Origin: Caldimicrobium sp.
GTDB lineage: Bacteria; Desulfobacterota; Thermodesulfobacteria; Thermodesulfobacteriales; Thermodesulfobacteriaceae
DNA: 64,000 bases
Assembly (NCBI GenBank): GCA_025059715.1
Contig: JANXCE010000007.1
Location: 1-64,000, forward strand
Reading direction: 5' to 3'
The notes under the pieces were generated by a model. It searched no databases and was not told the origin of the DNA. It worked only from the letters and a program-made list of their open reading frames with translations. How positions within the stretch are numbered: position 1 is the stretch's first letter; each line of letters starts with the position of its first letter. Below, one piece after another: positions 1 to 10,347 of this stretch. Position numbers and translations under genes: made by a program.

Positions 1-232
1 AGAGTCAATGAAACCTAATCAAAAAACATCTTGCAGTTAATCATTTGAAAGAAGGGTTTCATTCATTCCTTATAAATGAGCAGTAAATACAGACTTTATA
101 AAGGGGGCATAAGTTTTGCCTCTGATTGGGAAGTAAGAAAAAGGGGAAAATTGAAAATCAAAAAAATCAATCATAAGCAGACCTTTTAGTAAAAAAGATA
201 GAAACAAGGCAAGTGTGACACCTTCGTGGTTA

Positions 233-600
233 CATCAAAGATTAAGAACAAGAGCTAAAATTGCTACAAAGACTTAAAGCAATCAAAGATGCATTCCGGA
301 GAAAAGAAGTCGCTTTTAGGCTAAGGGGCACCGAATTTCACAACTCGCTTGGCACAGAAGCCCATAGTAGACGCCTCTGGTATTATTAGAGCTACGATCA
401 ACAGAGTATTTTGAGAAAAAGTTGGTTTGTTAGAGGACGAGGTAGTGAAGAAACTTTAGTTACTTATGGGAAGAGGAAAGGATTTGTCGTGCAGGAGTGG
501 GAGGGACCTTTTTTGGAGTAAGTCTTGAGCTTGGGAATATATCGCCCTTGGAGTGAGTTTATTATAAATTAAACGAGAATTCCCCTCAGTCTAAAATCTC
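233..600 (+). mobile_element. Decayed, internally deleted copy of an IS481/IS3-like transposase element
   Basis: Similar to 29141..29896: 'ctacaaagacttaaagca(a/g)tcaaagatg' block at the 5' side and 'cttgggaat(a/g)tatcgcc...acgagaattcccc..cagtctaaaatc' at the 3' side; no intact ORF. Confidence 0.6.
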
Positions 601-657
601 ATAGAGTTTTATACAACTTTTGACTCTTTTTTGATTTTATGATAAATTTCAAAAAAC

Positions 658-2007
658 ATGTCTCATTTTGGCGAAAGTCTTCCTATTTATAGTGTTCTTC
701 CCTTTATTGGAATGTTACTATCTATATCTCTCTTTCCCCTTATAGCTCCGAGATTTTGGCATAGACATTTTGGTAAAATTTCTCTTTTTTGGGCCCTTGT
801 AACCGCAATCCCCCTACTTATTCTCTTTCCCACAGAGGCTTTTCACATTTTACTACATGTGTTACTTATAGAATATATACCTTTTGTTATACTTTTAGGA
901 ACTCTCTATGTGATTTCTGGTAACATTTACATCCAGGGCAACTTTCAGGGCACTCCCTTTTCAAATACCCTTATTCTCGCTCTTGGCACTGCCTTGGCTT
1001 CTCTTATGGGGACAACTGGTGCCTCTGTAGTTTTGATCCGACCCTTGCTTCGGGCAAACCTAAAAAGAAGACAAAAAACTCATCTGATAATTTTTTTTAT
1101 TTTTTTAGTTTCTAACATTGGTGGTTCGCTTACCCCTTTAGGAGATCCTCCTCTCTTTTTAGGCTATCTGAAAGGTGTGCCCTTTTTTTGGACTCTCAAT
1201 CTTCTCTTTCCTATGCTTCTGTGCAGTGGTGTTCTGCTACTTATTTTCTATCTTTATGATTCCTATCTTTATTCCAAGGAAAAACCTTTCTTGAATGGAA
1301 AAGAAGCTTCAAACTTCTTTCAAATTAAAGGTTGGTATAACATTATATTTCTTTTAAGTGTGCCTTTAATTATACTTTTGAGTGGAAAATTAGAGCTTTC
1401 TTCAGTAGGTGTTTTTGGTATTGAAAGGCCTCTTCAGGAGTGGTTAAGGGATCTTGCTTTAATAACCATCGCGCTTTTATCTTTTTTACTAACACCTCAG
1501 GAGGTAAGGGATAAAAATGAATTTACTCTCTTTCCTATAAAGGAGGTTGCTATTCTCTTTTTTGGGATATTCATCTCTATGGTCCCTGCCTTAAATATCT
1601 TACAAGCGGGAGAAAGAGGAGCACTGGGGTTCTTAATAAAGAACCTCAAAACACCTGAACAGTATTTTTGGACAACCGGACTTTTGTCCGCTTTTTTAGA
1701 TAATGCCCCAACTTACCTCACTCTGCTTAGCTCCTGTCTTGGCTCTTTTTATCCAAATGTGGGAGAAAGGGAAGCTCTAATTAGACTTCTCCAGGAAAAG
1801 GGAGATTATCTTCTTGCAATCTCCTGTGGAGCAGTTTTTTTTGGTGCCCTAACATATATTGGTAATGCCCCAAATTTTATGATAAGATCAATTGCGGAAG
1901 AAAAAGGTATCCCTATGCCCAGTTTTTTCGGTTATCTGCTCAAATTTTCTATTCCTTTACTTATTCCTCTATTTTTATTGATAAATTTATTTTTCTTTAG
2001 GAGTTGA
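658..2007 (+). CDS. Sodium:proton antiporter / CitMHS-like ion transporter family membrane protein
   Basis: 449 aa, polytopic, 'GGSLTPLGDPPLFLGYLKGVPF' and 'LDNAPTYLT' motifs typical of NhaD/ArsB-like permeases. Confidence 0.75.
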   Translation: MSHFGESLPIYSVLPFIGMLLSISLFPLIAPRFWHRHFGKISLFWALVTAIPLLILFPTEAFHILLHVLLIEYIPFVILLGTLYVISGNIYIQGNFQGTPFSNTLILALGTALASLMGTTGASVVLIRPLLRANLKRRQKTHLIIFFIFLVSNIGGSLTPLGDPPLFLGYLKGVPFFWTLNLLFPMLLCSGVLLLIFYLYDSYLYSKEKPFLNGKEASNFFQIKGWYNIIFLLSVPLIILLSGKLELSSVGVFGIERPLQEWLRDLALITIALLSFLLTPQEVRDKNEFTLFPIKEVAILFFGIFISMVPALNILQAGERGALGFLIKNLKTPEQYFWTTGLLSAFLDNAPTYLTLLSSCLGSFYPNVGEREALIRLLQEKGDYLLAISCGAVFFGALTYIGNAPNFMIRSIAEEKGIPMPSFFGYLLKFSIPLLIPLFLLINLFFFRS

Positions 2008-2012
2008 AAACT

Positions 2013-2891
2013 ATGCCCGTAGAAAAGATACTTTTTGCTACTAAATTTCGAGAACCTTCTTATCAGGCTCTAATGGAGCTTTTGGAATTAAAAAAAGTAG
2101 GACTTCGAGAAATAGTTCTTCTTAACGTTATTCCTCGAGAAGAGGTAGCCTATGTCCCCTTTGGTGGTTATCTAAGAGATAAAGCTTTGGAGATGATGGA
2201 ATCTGCAAAATTAAAGTTTCAAGAATGGGAAAAGGAACTTCAGGAAAGGGGCCTGAGGACCAAAATTATAGTGGAAGTAAGCGAACCCGTTGCTAAAATC
2301 TTGGAGATAGCAGAACTTGAAAGGGTTGATTTGCTTGTTATTGGCAGAAAAAGGGTTTTATCGCCCCTAAGTCCTGAGATACCCTTAAAAATAGTAAGTA
2401 GAAGCAAAATCCCTGTGCTTATTTATAGACGAATAGTGCATTATGAGATTGATGGAGAACTCTTTCAGAGAGAGAATGTTCAGATTTTCAAAAAACCCTT
2501 GTTGGCTACAGATTTTTCTGAATCTTCTAAAAGAGCAGCTCATTTTTTAATGAACTTCAATGCTCTTATAGAGAAACTTTTCGTAGTTCATATCCTAAAA
2601 GAAGGAACTTTAGAAGCTATTTCAAGAGAGGACCTGGCAAACATTGAAGCACAAATCAAAGTTAAACTGCATACAGTTTTAGAGGAATATAAACCTTTCA
2701 ACATTAAAGGTGATTATTTCTTAGGCATAGGTGATCCTCCAAAGGAGATCTTGGAATTTGCCCGAGAAAAGGAGTCTACCCTGATTGTTTTAGGAAAAAC
2801 CGGTAAGGGCTTGCTTAAATGTCTCCTCTTAGGAAGTGTTTCCAAGGAGCTCATCCATCATTCTGAAATTCCTCTTTTAATTGTCCCCTAA
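2013..2891 (+). CDS. Tandem universal stress protein (two UspA domains)
   Basis: Two Usp domains; C-terminal 'IVLGKTGKGLLKCLLLGSVSKELIHHSEIPLLIVP'; ATG at 2013 has an AGGAG upstream. Confidence 0.8.
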   Translation: MPVEKILFATKFREPSYQALMELLELKKVGLREIVLLNVIPREEVAYVPFGGYLRDKALEMMESAKLKFQEWEKELQERGLRTKIIVEVSEPVAKILEIAELERVDLLVIGRKRVLSPLSPEIPLKIVSRSKIPVLIYRRIVHYEIDGELFQRENVQIFKKPLLATDFSESSKRAAHFLMNFNALIEKLFVVHILKEGTLEAISREDLANIEAQIKVKLHTVLEEYKPFNIKGDYFLGIGDPPKEILEFAREKESTLIVLGKTGKGLLKCLLLGSVSKELIHHSEIPLLIVP

Positions 2892-2893
2892 CT

Positions 2894-3640
2894 ATGCTCC
2901 TTAAACTTAAAAAAAGTTTAGGACAACACCTGTTAATATCTCCTGGAGTCATTGCTAAAATTGCAAAGCTTGCTCAAATTAAGGAAGGTGAAGTTTTAGT
3001 TGAAATTGGTCCTGGCACCGGTAATCTTACCAGAGAGCTTTTAAAATATCCCTTTAAAAGGCTCTATCTTTTAGAAATAGATAAAGAAATGGTTGAATAT
3101 TTAGAGAGGACCATCACTGACGGACGAGTAATAATTCTCAAGACTGATGCGGTAAACTTCAATTTTAACTCCCTTCAAGAGAATCAATTGAAGGTCTTGG
3201 GAAATCTTCCCTATAATGTAGCTAGTTTAATTCTTGAAAACATAATTTATTATCATCAACTCATATCTGAAGGTCTATTTCTTGTTCAAAAAGAATTAGC
3301 AGAGAAATGGCTTTCTGGAAAATCTTGGCTTTCAATATTTATTCTCACCTTTTATGACTTGGTTTACCTTATGAGTATTCCTCCAAGATTTTTTCGTCCC
3401 CCTCCTAAGGTTATATCTTCTCTAATTAAAATAATTAGGAATCCAAAGGCAAAGATCCCTGATCTTCCCCTTTATAAAAAATTCTTGACTTCTTTATATC
3501 AGAACCGAAGAAAAATGCTACGGAGAAAAATTCCAGAATCACTTTTAGAAAAAGTAAGTATAAGAGGTGATCGTAGGGCGGAGGAATTAGATATTAGAGA
3601 GGTTTTAGATCTCTATCAGCTATGGACAAAGTCTCATTAA
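2894..3640 (+). CDS. rsmA: 16S rRNA dimethyladenosine transferase
   Basis: KSLGQHLL, VEIGPGTGNLT, LGNLPYNVAS motifs. Confidence 0.9.
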   Translation: MLLKLKKSLGQHLLISPGVIAKIAKLAQIKEGEVLVEIGPGTGNLTRELLKYPFKRLYLLEIDKEMVEYLERTITDGRVIILKTDAVNFNFNSLQENQLKVLGNLPYNVASLILENIIYYHQLISEGLFLVQKELAEKWLSGKSWLSIFILTFYDLVYLMSIPPRFFRPPPKVISSLIKIIRNPKAKIPDLPLYKKFLTSLYQNRRKMLRRKIPESLLEKVSIRGDRRAEELDIREVLDLYQLWTKSH

Positions 3641-4700
3641 TTGAAAATTTTTCATAACTCAGAGAAGTTGAATTTTCCATCTTAAAAGTTTCTATCTTTA
3701 AGGAGTTTCTAATTTTGTAGATAGCGGTGAGATGTTCCTTATAAGTTCTTGAGAAGATGTGTTTTTTTTCAGGGGTGGCAACGAAATAGAGGTAGGGGAC
3801 CTTAGCGGGTTTTAATACAGCAAGAAGACTACTTTTACCAGGATTACCAATGGGAGTGGGGGGCAACCCAGGATTGAGATAGGTATTATATGGGCTCTTA
3901 ACTGAATGATAATCTTTATAGGTAAGCCTGCGGAAAGTCTTGAGAGCATAGTTAATAGTAGGGTCTGCTTGAAGGGGCATACCCCTTTTTAGGCGATTAA
4001 AATAGACACCTGCTATAATAGGCTTTTCAGACTCATGAAAGGCTTCTTTCTCTACAATAGAAGCAAGGATAACCACCTCTTTCAGTGAAAGCCCCCTCTT
4101 TATAGCAAGATCCTCCAACTCCTGCCAAATCTCTTTGAATTTATTAGTCATCACTTTAATAATCAAGGGGGGTGGTGTTTTTTTAGCAAAAAAGTAGGTT
4201 TCCGGAAAGAGATACCCCTCTGCGGTAGGGCCCGGCAAACCAAGTTCACTTATAAAATCAGGATTCTCTGCCCATTTTATAAATTCCTCCTTAGAACAAA
4301 TTTTTTCTCTTTCTAAAGCCTCTGCGATTTGCCACAAAGTTGCTCCCTCTGGAATGGTAATGCGATGAAGATATACTTTACCTTTAATCAGAATTTCAAA
4401 GATCTCTGAAAGGCTCTGATAGGGATATAGTGCGTATTCTCCCGCTTTAAAATCCCTATATACGCCCCTCCTTAAGGCCTCTAAAACAAATACTGAACTA
4501 CTTCTTATGAGCCCCTCCTTTTTTAACTTTGAGGCAATGGATAATAAACTCTCACCCCTTTCTATCTCTACTATCTTTGGTAAGGCCCTTTTGTCCGAAC
4601 TAGCTGGCTCAATTCCCTCAATGTAAAGGCCAGTGAACAGAAATATATGAAAAATTAATAGTAAAAACCCTAAGACCTTTTTATCTCTTGAGAACTTCAT
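3594..4700 (-). CDS. mltG: Endolytic murein transglycosylase
   Basis: YceG/MltG signatures: LEALRRGVYRDFKAGEY, PEGATLWQIAEAL, ASIVEKEA, LQADPTINYAL, SPYNTYLNPGLPPTPIGNPG. Confidence 0.9.
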   Translation of the reverse strand: MKFSRDKKVLGFLLLIFHIFLFTGLYIEGIEPASSDKRALPKIVEIERGESLLSIASKLKKEGLIRSSSVFVLEALRRGVYRDFKAGEYALYPYQSLSEIFEILIKGKVYLHRITIPEGATLWQIAEALEREKICSKEEFIKWAENPDFISELGLPGPTAEGYLFPETYFFAKKTPPPLIIKVMTNKFKEIWQELEDLAIKRGLSLKEVVILASIVEKEAFHESEKPIIAGVYFNRLKRGMPLQADPTINYALKTFRRLTYKDYHSVKSPYNTYLNPGLPPTPIGNPGKSSLLAVLKPAKVPYLYFVATPEKKHIFSRTYKEHLTAIYKIRNSLKIETFKMENSTSLSYEKFSINETLSIADRDLKPL

Positions 4701-4739
4701 TTTTTGTATTATCCTTTACCTCAAAAAGGGGTAGGTAAA

Positions 4740-5345
4740 ATGGACCAGGTAGATATTCTTAAAATTTTAGAGAAAGAGGCCACAGATAACCCCCATGCAG
4801 TATGGGCTCAACATCGGTTAGCCTTAGCATATCTTAATTTTGGAAAATTGCAAGAAGCTAAAGAAGCCCTAAAAAGGGTGCTTATGTTGGATCCCTATCA
4901 TTATGAAGCTATGATAAATTTAGGAGTGATATTAGCTCAGGAAGGCGAATTAGAAGAAGCCAAAAAAGCCTTTACCTTTACCTTAAAATTTCATCCTAAT
5001 TCCTATGAAGCCTGGAATAATTTAGGACTCATTGAATTTCACCTTGGAAATTTTGACCTTGCGGAAGAATGCTATAGAAAAGCAATAGACCTAAATCCAC
5101 AAAATCCCTCCCCTTACATAAATCTTTCCACCATCTTAATTGGTAAGGAACGCTGGGAAGAAGCTATAAAGTTATTGGAAATAGCTAAAGAAATGGCCCC
5201 ACAAGTTGCTACTATTCATAATAACTTAGCTGTTGCCTATTATTACAAAGGTGACAAGGAAAAGGCTAAAGAACATCTTCGTATAGCTAAAAGTAAGGGA
5301 TATCCCGTAAATCCTGACTTTGAAAAAATGCTTTATGAGAGTTAA
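4740..5345 (+). CDS. TPR repeat protein
   Basis: Serial TPR motifs (AWNNLGLIEFHLGNFDLAEECYRKAIDLNPQNP). Confidence 0.8.
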   Translation: MDQVDILKILEKEATDNPHAVWAQHRLALAYLNFGKLQEAKEALKRVLMLDPYHYEAMINLGVILAQEGELEEAKKAFTFTLKFHPNSYEAWNNLGLIEFHLGNFDLAEECYRKAIDLNPQNPSPYINLSTILIGKERWEEAIKLLEIAKEMAPQVATIHNNLAVAYYYKGDKEKAKEHLRIAKSKGYPVNPDFEKMLYES

Positions 5346-6423
5346 AATTCCTAAATCACCCCTGTGTCCCTTCTGTGGCAGTCAGATTGACAAACCCACT
5401 CTTTTGCCCTTAGCCCTCTGTGAACACGAAGCAGGAACTTGCGAATGCGGTGCGGTGTATGTTTTAGATGCTACAGGGTTTAGCAGAGGCTCCGTATTCT
5501 TAGAGGCTTTAGTGATAGCCTGTGGAGAAGATATGGACTTGGCTCTAAGTCTCATCCCAGAAGAGGATTATAGGGAAGTCTGGTTAGAAAACTACGATCC
5601 TTTCACTCATACTATCCCCGGTGAGTTATATTATGAAGGGAGAAAAATTAGGGGCGCCCTCTGTTTTATTAAACTCGCCCAAGATTTGAAAGAGCTAAAA
5701 ACTGAAAGGCTTAATAAAGATCTAAGAGAGTGGAAAAATTTCAAAGCAGTCCCTGTTACTTTGGATAGTAAATTTCAGAGAAAATTATCTCGTCAAGAGT
5801 TAGAAAACCTTTTAAGGGAAAATTCCTTAAAGGATGCTCTATGCTTTATCTTAGCTCAACCTCTTAATCTTCAGACCCTCGTAAAGCTTCTCTATCATCC
5901 TGAGGAGATTATCCGTAAAAAAGCTGTATTGTTATTTGGAGAAACAGCAAAAAACCTTATTTCAAAAGACCCTGAGAGGGTGTTTGACCTCATAAGAAGG
6001 CTACTATATGCTTGTGCGGATTCTGCCTCTTCACCCTGGGGGGCCTTAGAAGCAGTGGGAGAAATCCTAAGGGAAACCGGCTCAAAATTTAAACTCTTTA
6101 TAAAAAATCTCTTTGGTTTCCTCTCCGCTCCTGAATATACAACCTATGCGCTTCAAGCATTAAAAAGAATAGCGGAAAAAAATCCCTCTATCCTAAAGGA
6201 GGGACCTTATTTAAGATTACTCTCACTCTTTGAAAAAAGCCCACCCTTCCATCAGGCTTTAATCATAAAAATTTTTACCTATCTAAGAAGTCAAGAACTT
6301 CTCTCTTACAAAAACAAATTAAAGGATGATGAGGTGGAGATCTTTGATTACGAAAACTTTATATACCAGAGAATCTCTCTTAGAGAACTATGGAAAACCT
6401 ACCAAAATCTTTTTAATTTCTAA
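5335..6423 (+). CDS. Hypothetical protein with N-terminal Cys-rich zinc-ribbon-like segment and HEAT-like helical region
   Basis: CPFCGSQ...CEHEAGTCECGA followed by helical repeats; ATG at 5335 overlaps the end of the upstream TPR gene. Confidence 0.6.
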   Translation: MRVKIPKSPLCPFCGSQIDKPTLLPLALCEHEAGTCECGAVYVLDATGFSRGSVFLEALVIACGEDMDLALSLIPEEDYREVWLENYDPFTHTIPGELYYEGRKIRGALCFIKLAQDLKELKTERLNKDLREWKNFKAVPVTLDSKFQRKLSRQELENLLRENSLKDALCFILAQPLNLQTLVKLLYHPEEIIRKKAVLLFGETAKNLISKDPERVFDLIRRLLYACADSASSPWGALEAVGEILRETGSKFKLFIKNLFGFLSAPEYTTYALQALKRIAEKNPSILKEGPYLRLLSLFEKSPPFHQALIIKIFTYLRSQELLSYKNKLKDDEVEIFDYENFIYQRISLRELWKTYQNLFNF

Positions 6424-6446
6424 CTTTCAATGTTTAGAGAAGGGCA

Positions 6447-7019
6447 ATGAGTGAACAAGAAAATAAAGAGAGAGAGGTTCAAAAGTTAGCCCAAGAGTGT
6501 TGTCAACGGGCCTATGAGGCTTGGCTTAAAGGTAACACCTTAGATGCTCTTCACTACTACGAGGAGGCCTTAGAAATATTTAGAGAACTGGGGAGTCTTC
6601 CAGATATGGCAAATGTTCTAGAAAAAATTGGCGACATTTATCATATACGACAAAAATTTGATCAAGCTTTAAAGGCATACAAAGCCTGTTTGGACATATG
6701 CGAAAATTTTGATGATGAAATTAGCACAAGTATCGTTGCGGAAAAGATTGTCCATGTGTATAAAGAAAAGGGAGAATTAGAAAAAATGATCCCCTATCTC
6801 CATCGCATCCTTGAAATTGCGGAGAAGTATAAAGATGCCCATCGTGCAGGACGAGCTTTAACTGGCCTTGGCGATGTCTATGCATCAAAGGGAGATATGA
6901 AAACAGCAAAAGAGGCCTATAAACTTGCCCTTAAAATCTTTAAAGGAATGGGTGCTTTAGAACAAACAAAACTTTTAGAGGAAGCTCTCAAAACTATAGA
7001 GGAAAAATTTGAATCCTGA
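6447..7019 (+). CDS. TPR repeat protein
   Basis: TPR motifs; TGATG overlap with polA. Confidence 0.75.
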   Translation: MSEQENKEREVQKLAQECCQRAYEAWLKGNTLDALHYYEEALEIFRELGSLPDMANVLEKIGDIYHIRQKFDQALKAYKACLDICENFDDEISTSIVAEKIVHVYKEKGELEKMIPYLHRILEIAEKYKDAHRAGRALTGLGDVYASKGDMKTAKEAYKLALKIFKGMGALEQTKLLEEALKTIEEKFES

Positions 7020-9625
7020 TGACCAAAGAAAAATTCCTCTATTCTTCTCAGGCGGTTTTAGTTGACGGCTCTTCCTTTATCTATAGAGCCTATTTTGCTA
7101 TACCTGGTTATTTAGCTACCACTAAAGGCTTACCTACCAAAGCAGTTTTTGGCATCACTCAGATGCTCTTAAAAATCCTCCGCGAGTGGAAACCTACAAT
7201 CTTAGTTTGGTTTATGGACGAAAAAGCCCCCACCTTTAGACACCTCCAATACGAAGATTACAAAGCTACCCGCCCTCCTATGCCCGATGATCTTAAAATT
7301 CAAATTCCCTACATTAAAAAAATTGTATCCGCTTTGGGAATACCCTTAGTTTCCGCAGAAGGTTATGAGGCAGATGACCTTATGGCAACCTTTATTAAAA
7401 TTTTTAATATCCCCATAATCCTGATAGCTCCAGATAAAGATCTTCTCTCTCTATTAGATGAAAGGGTCTCTGCCTATGATCCAGTAAGAGATAGCTACTT
7501 AGACTTAAAAGGCTTTTTAGAGAAATATGGTTTTCCACCTTCCTCTTTTCCCCATTATCGTAGCTTAGTTGGAGATACAAGCGACAACATCAAGGGTATT
7601 CCTGGAATCGGGGAAAAAACAGCTCGTGAACTCATTGCTACCTATAAAACACTGCATAGAATATATGAACAAATAAATCAAATTAAGCCACCTAAACTAA
7701 GAGACACTCTCATCAATTATCGAGAAAGAGCCTTTAAGAATCTTGAATTAATGCAATTAAAATACGATGCTCCTTTACCTTCGTTGGATATAAATTTCTA
7801 TACTCTTAAGGAGCCAAACTACCAACAGCTAAAGAACCTATTCAAAGAACTTGAGTTTAGAAAGTTTATTAAGGAATTCCCCTTCCCCAAAGAGGAAGAT
7901 CACATAACCATTAGAGAAGTTCAACCTGGAGATTTATTGAAATTATTAGACCTAAATCCTAAAGCTCCCGTTGCCTTTCTCTTTCAAGAAAATAAAATGC
8001 AAAACCTTTTTGGAAGACCTTTATCAAAGTGTTACCTCTCTCTTGATCCTGAGATATGTTACCTCTCTCCCTTAGACTCTAAGATATCAGAAAAACTTAA
8101 AGAAAGGGAAGTTTTTATCCACGACTACAAAAAATTTCTAAAACTCCTTTCTCAACCTTTAAAGCAAGGCTTTGATGTTAAATTAGCGAGTTATCTTCTA
8201 AATCCTGGGCTCAAACAATATGATCTGGAAACCTTGTTCTATGAATATTTAGATCTCACTTTTTCTTCGGGAGACAATAAAGGCGCCCTACTCAATGAAG
8301 ATAGAGTATATGCTATCAAAACCTGTAGTTTATTCCGCTTAGGAGAAATCCTTAAGACAAGGATTGATGAAGAGGGGCTCAAAGGGTGGCTAACTAAGGT
8401 GGAGTTTCCCCTTAGCAGAGTTCTCTATCACATGGAAAAACAAGGTATGCTTATTGATTTGGAGTATGTAAGAGAGCTCAATGCTCAGTTTGCTAATAGA
8501 ATTAAAGAGTTAGAGGAAAACCTTTATAAATTAGCAGGCTGTTCCTTTAATCCTCGCTCCACTCAAGAGGTTGCTAGAGTTCTCTTTGAAAAGCTTAAAC
8601 TTCCACGCCAGAAGAAAACCCCAAAAGGTGAATTACCTTCCACTGATGCCGAGGTATTAGAAGACCTCTTTGAATATCACCCTATTGTGCCTCTTCTACT
8701 CCAATACAGAAGCTTATATAAGCTAAAAAGCACTTATATAGAAGTATTTTTAAAGGAGGTAAACCCTCAAACTGGTAGATTACACACGGAGTTTAACCAA
8801 ACAGGCACAGCCACAGGAAGAGTGAGCTCTCAAAGACCAAACCTTCAAAACATCCCCATAAAGGGAGAAGAAGGGTTAGCTATAAGAAGGGCCTTCATAG
8901 CGGAGGCGGGGCACTTCATAGTTAGTCTGGATTATTCTCAAATAGAACTTAGAATACTTGCCCATTTTTCTGGAGATGAAAATCTCAGAAGTGCCTTCGA
9001 ACGAGGAGAGGACATTCATAACTATACCGCCAGTGAAGTCTTTGGAGTAAGTCCCGATAAAGTTACCCCTGAGATGAGGAGAATCGCAAAAGTAATTAAC
9101 TTTGGTATAGCTTACGGTATGAGCCCCTATGGTTTAAGTAGAGAACTTAAGATCGATGTGTCCTCTGCAGAGGCCTATATAAGGAAGTACTTCTCCAGAT
9201 ATCCTAAGGTGAAAGACTTTATAGAGCGAACTATAGAGTTTGCTAAAACAAAAGGTTATGTAACTACTCTATCTGGTAGAAAACGCTATATCCCCGAAAT
9301 ATTTAGCCCTAACAGGAGCTTGAGAGAATTAGGACAGAGAATGGCCATAAATACACCTATTCAAGGCTCCGCTGCCGATTTAATTAAAGTAGCCATGGTT
9401 GCTCTGTTTACAACGCTGGAAAAAAAGGGTTACAAAAGTAAAATTATACTACAGGTTCACGATGAACTTCTCCTTGAAGTTCCTGAAGCAGAAATCTCTG
9501 AGATAACCCTTATAGCTAAGGAGATTATGGAAAATCCCTTCTCTTCATTACAGTTAGATCTAAGGATCGAAGTTCCAATTAAAGTGAATGTAAGCTTAGG
9601 TAAATCTTGGGCGGATTGCAAATGA
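7019..9625 (+). CDS. polA: DNA polymerase I
   Basis: 5'-3' exonuclease domain plus family A polymerase motifs (DYSQIELRILAH, RRIAKVINFGIAYGMSPYGL, LQVHDELLLEV). Confidence 0.95.
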   Translation: MTKEKFLYSSQAVLVDGSSFIYRAYFAIPGYLATTKGLPTKAVFGITQMLLKILREWKPTILVWFMDEKAPTFRHLQYEDYKATRPPMPDDLKIQIPYIKKIVSALGIPLVSAEGYEADDLMATFIKIFNIPIILIAPDKDLLSLLDERVSAYDPVRDSYLDLKGFLEKYGFPPSSFPHYRSLVGDTSDNIKGIPGIGEKTARELIATYKTLHRIYEQINQIKPPKLRDTLINYRERAFKNLELMQLKYDAPLPSLDINFYTLKEPNYQQLKNLFKELEFRKFIKEFPFPKEEDHITIREVQPGDLLKLLDLNPKAPVAFLFQENKMQNLFGRPLSKCYLSLDPEICYLSPLDSKISEKLKEREVFIHDYKKFLKLLSQPLKQGFDVKLASYLLNPGLKQYDLETLFYEYLDLTFSSGDNKGALLNEDRVYAIKTCSLFRLGEILKTRIDEEGLKGWLTKVEFPLSRVLYHMEKQGMLIDLEYVRELNAQFANRIKELEENLYKLAGCSFNPRSTQEVARVLFEKLKLPRQKKTPKGELPSTDAEVLEDLFEYHPIVPLLLQYRSLYKLKSTYIEVFLKEVNPQTGRLHTEFNQTGTATGRVSSQRPNLQNIPIKGEEGLAIRRAFIAEAGHFIVSLDYSQIELRILAHFSGDENLRSAFERGEDIHNYTASEVFGVSPDKVTPEMRRIAKVINFGIAYGMSPYGLSRELKIDVSSAEAYIRKYFSRYPKVKDFIERTIEFAKTKGYVTTLSGRKRYIPEIFSPNRSLRELGQRMAINTPIQGSAADLIKVAMVALFTTLEKKGYKSKIILQVHDELLLEVPEAEISEITLIAKEIMENPFSSLQLDLRIEVPIKVNVSLGKSWADCK

Positions 9626-10347
9626 AGTTTAGATTAGACCGCCTATTATCCCGGGCAGGGCTGGGATCAAGAAGAGAGATTCTTAAAATAATAAGAAGCC
9701 AAAGAGTCAAAGTAAGAGGAATTACCATAAAGGATCCCTCCTTTAAAGTAGACCCTGAAAGGGATGAAATATTTATAGACAATTTTCCAATTAAAATATT
9801 GATAAATTTTTATTATAAATTTTATAAACCTAAAAATTATATTACCTCCAGAAGGGACCTCCAGAAGACCATTTTTGACCTGCTTCCTCAAAATCTTCCT
9901 GGTTTAAAAAATCTCTTTCCTGCAGGGCGATTAGACAAAGATGCGGAGGGACTAATCTTACTTACAACTGATGGTGAGTTAGCTCATAGAATTACCCATC
10001 CCAAATGGAAACTTCCCAAGATCTATGAAATTTATATAAATAAACCTCTTTTAGAAAGGGATAGAATGAGAATAGAAGAAGGTATCTTACTAAAAGAGGG
10101 GAAAACTCATCCCGCAAAAGTTAAGCAATTAAACCAGGAGGGGACACATCTGGAAATTAGTGTTACCGAGGGTAGATATCACCTTTTGAAACGCCTCTTT
10201 GGTGCCTTAGGATATAAGGTCCTCAGTATTAAAAGATTAGCCATAGGACCTTTAACTCTGGAAGATCTTAACCCAGGGGAGCTTAGACCCCTAACTGAAG
10301 AGGAAATTTCAAGCCTGAGAAAAATTCTGAACCTTAGGGAAAACTAA
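9622..10347 (+). CDS. Large subunit rRNA pseudouridine synthase, RluB/RsuA family
   Basis: S4 domain RLDRLLSRAGLGSRRE, PAGRLDKDAEGLILLTTDGELAHR. Confidence 0.85.
   Translation: MKFRLDRLLSRAGLGSRREILKIIRSQRVKVRGITIKDPSFKVDPERDEIFIDNFPIKILINFYYKFYKPKNYITSRRDLQKTIFDLLPQNLPGLKNLFPAGRLDKDAEGLILLTTDGELAHRITHPKWKLPKIYEIYINKPLLERDRMRIEEGILLKEGKTHPAKVKQLNQEGTHLEISVTEGRYHLLKRLFGALGYKVLSIKRLAIGPLTLEDLNPGELRPLTEEEISSLRKILNLREN

Noticed and set aside
9579-9891. Short minus-strand ORFs (and many similar antisense ORFs such as 6721..6909, 18185..18475, 40227..40553, 47301..47540, 62980..63819)
   Set aside because: Fully antisense to well-supported conserved genes (polA/rlu, tkt, rny, gyrB, ugd); products are low-complexity or unrecognisable.
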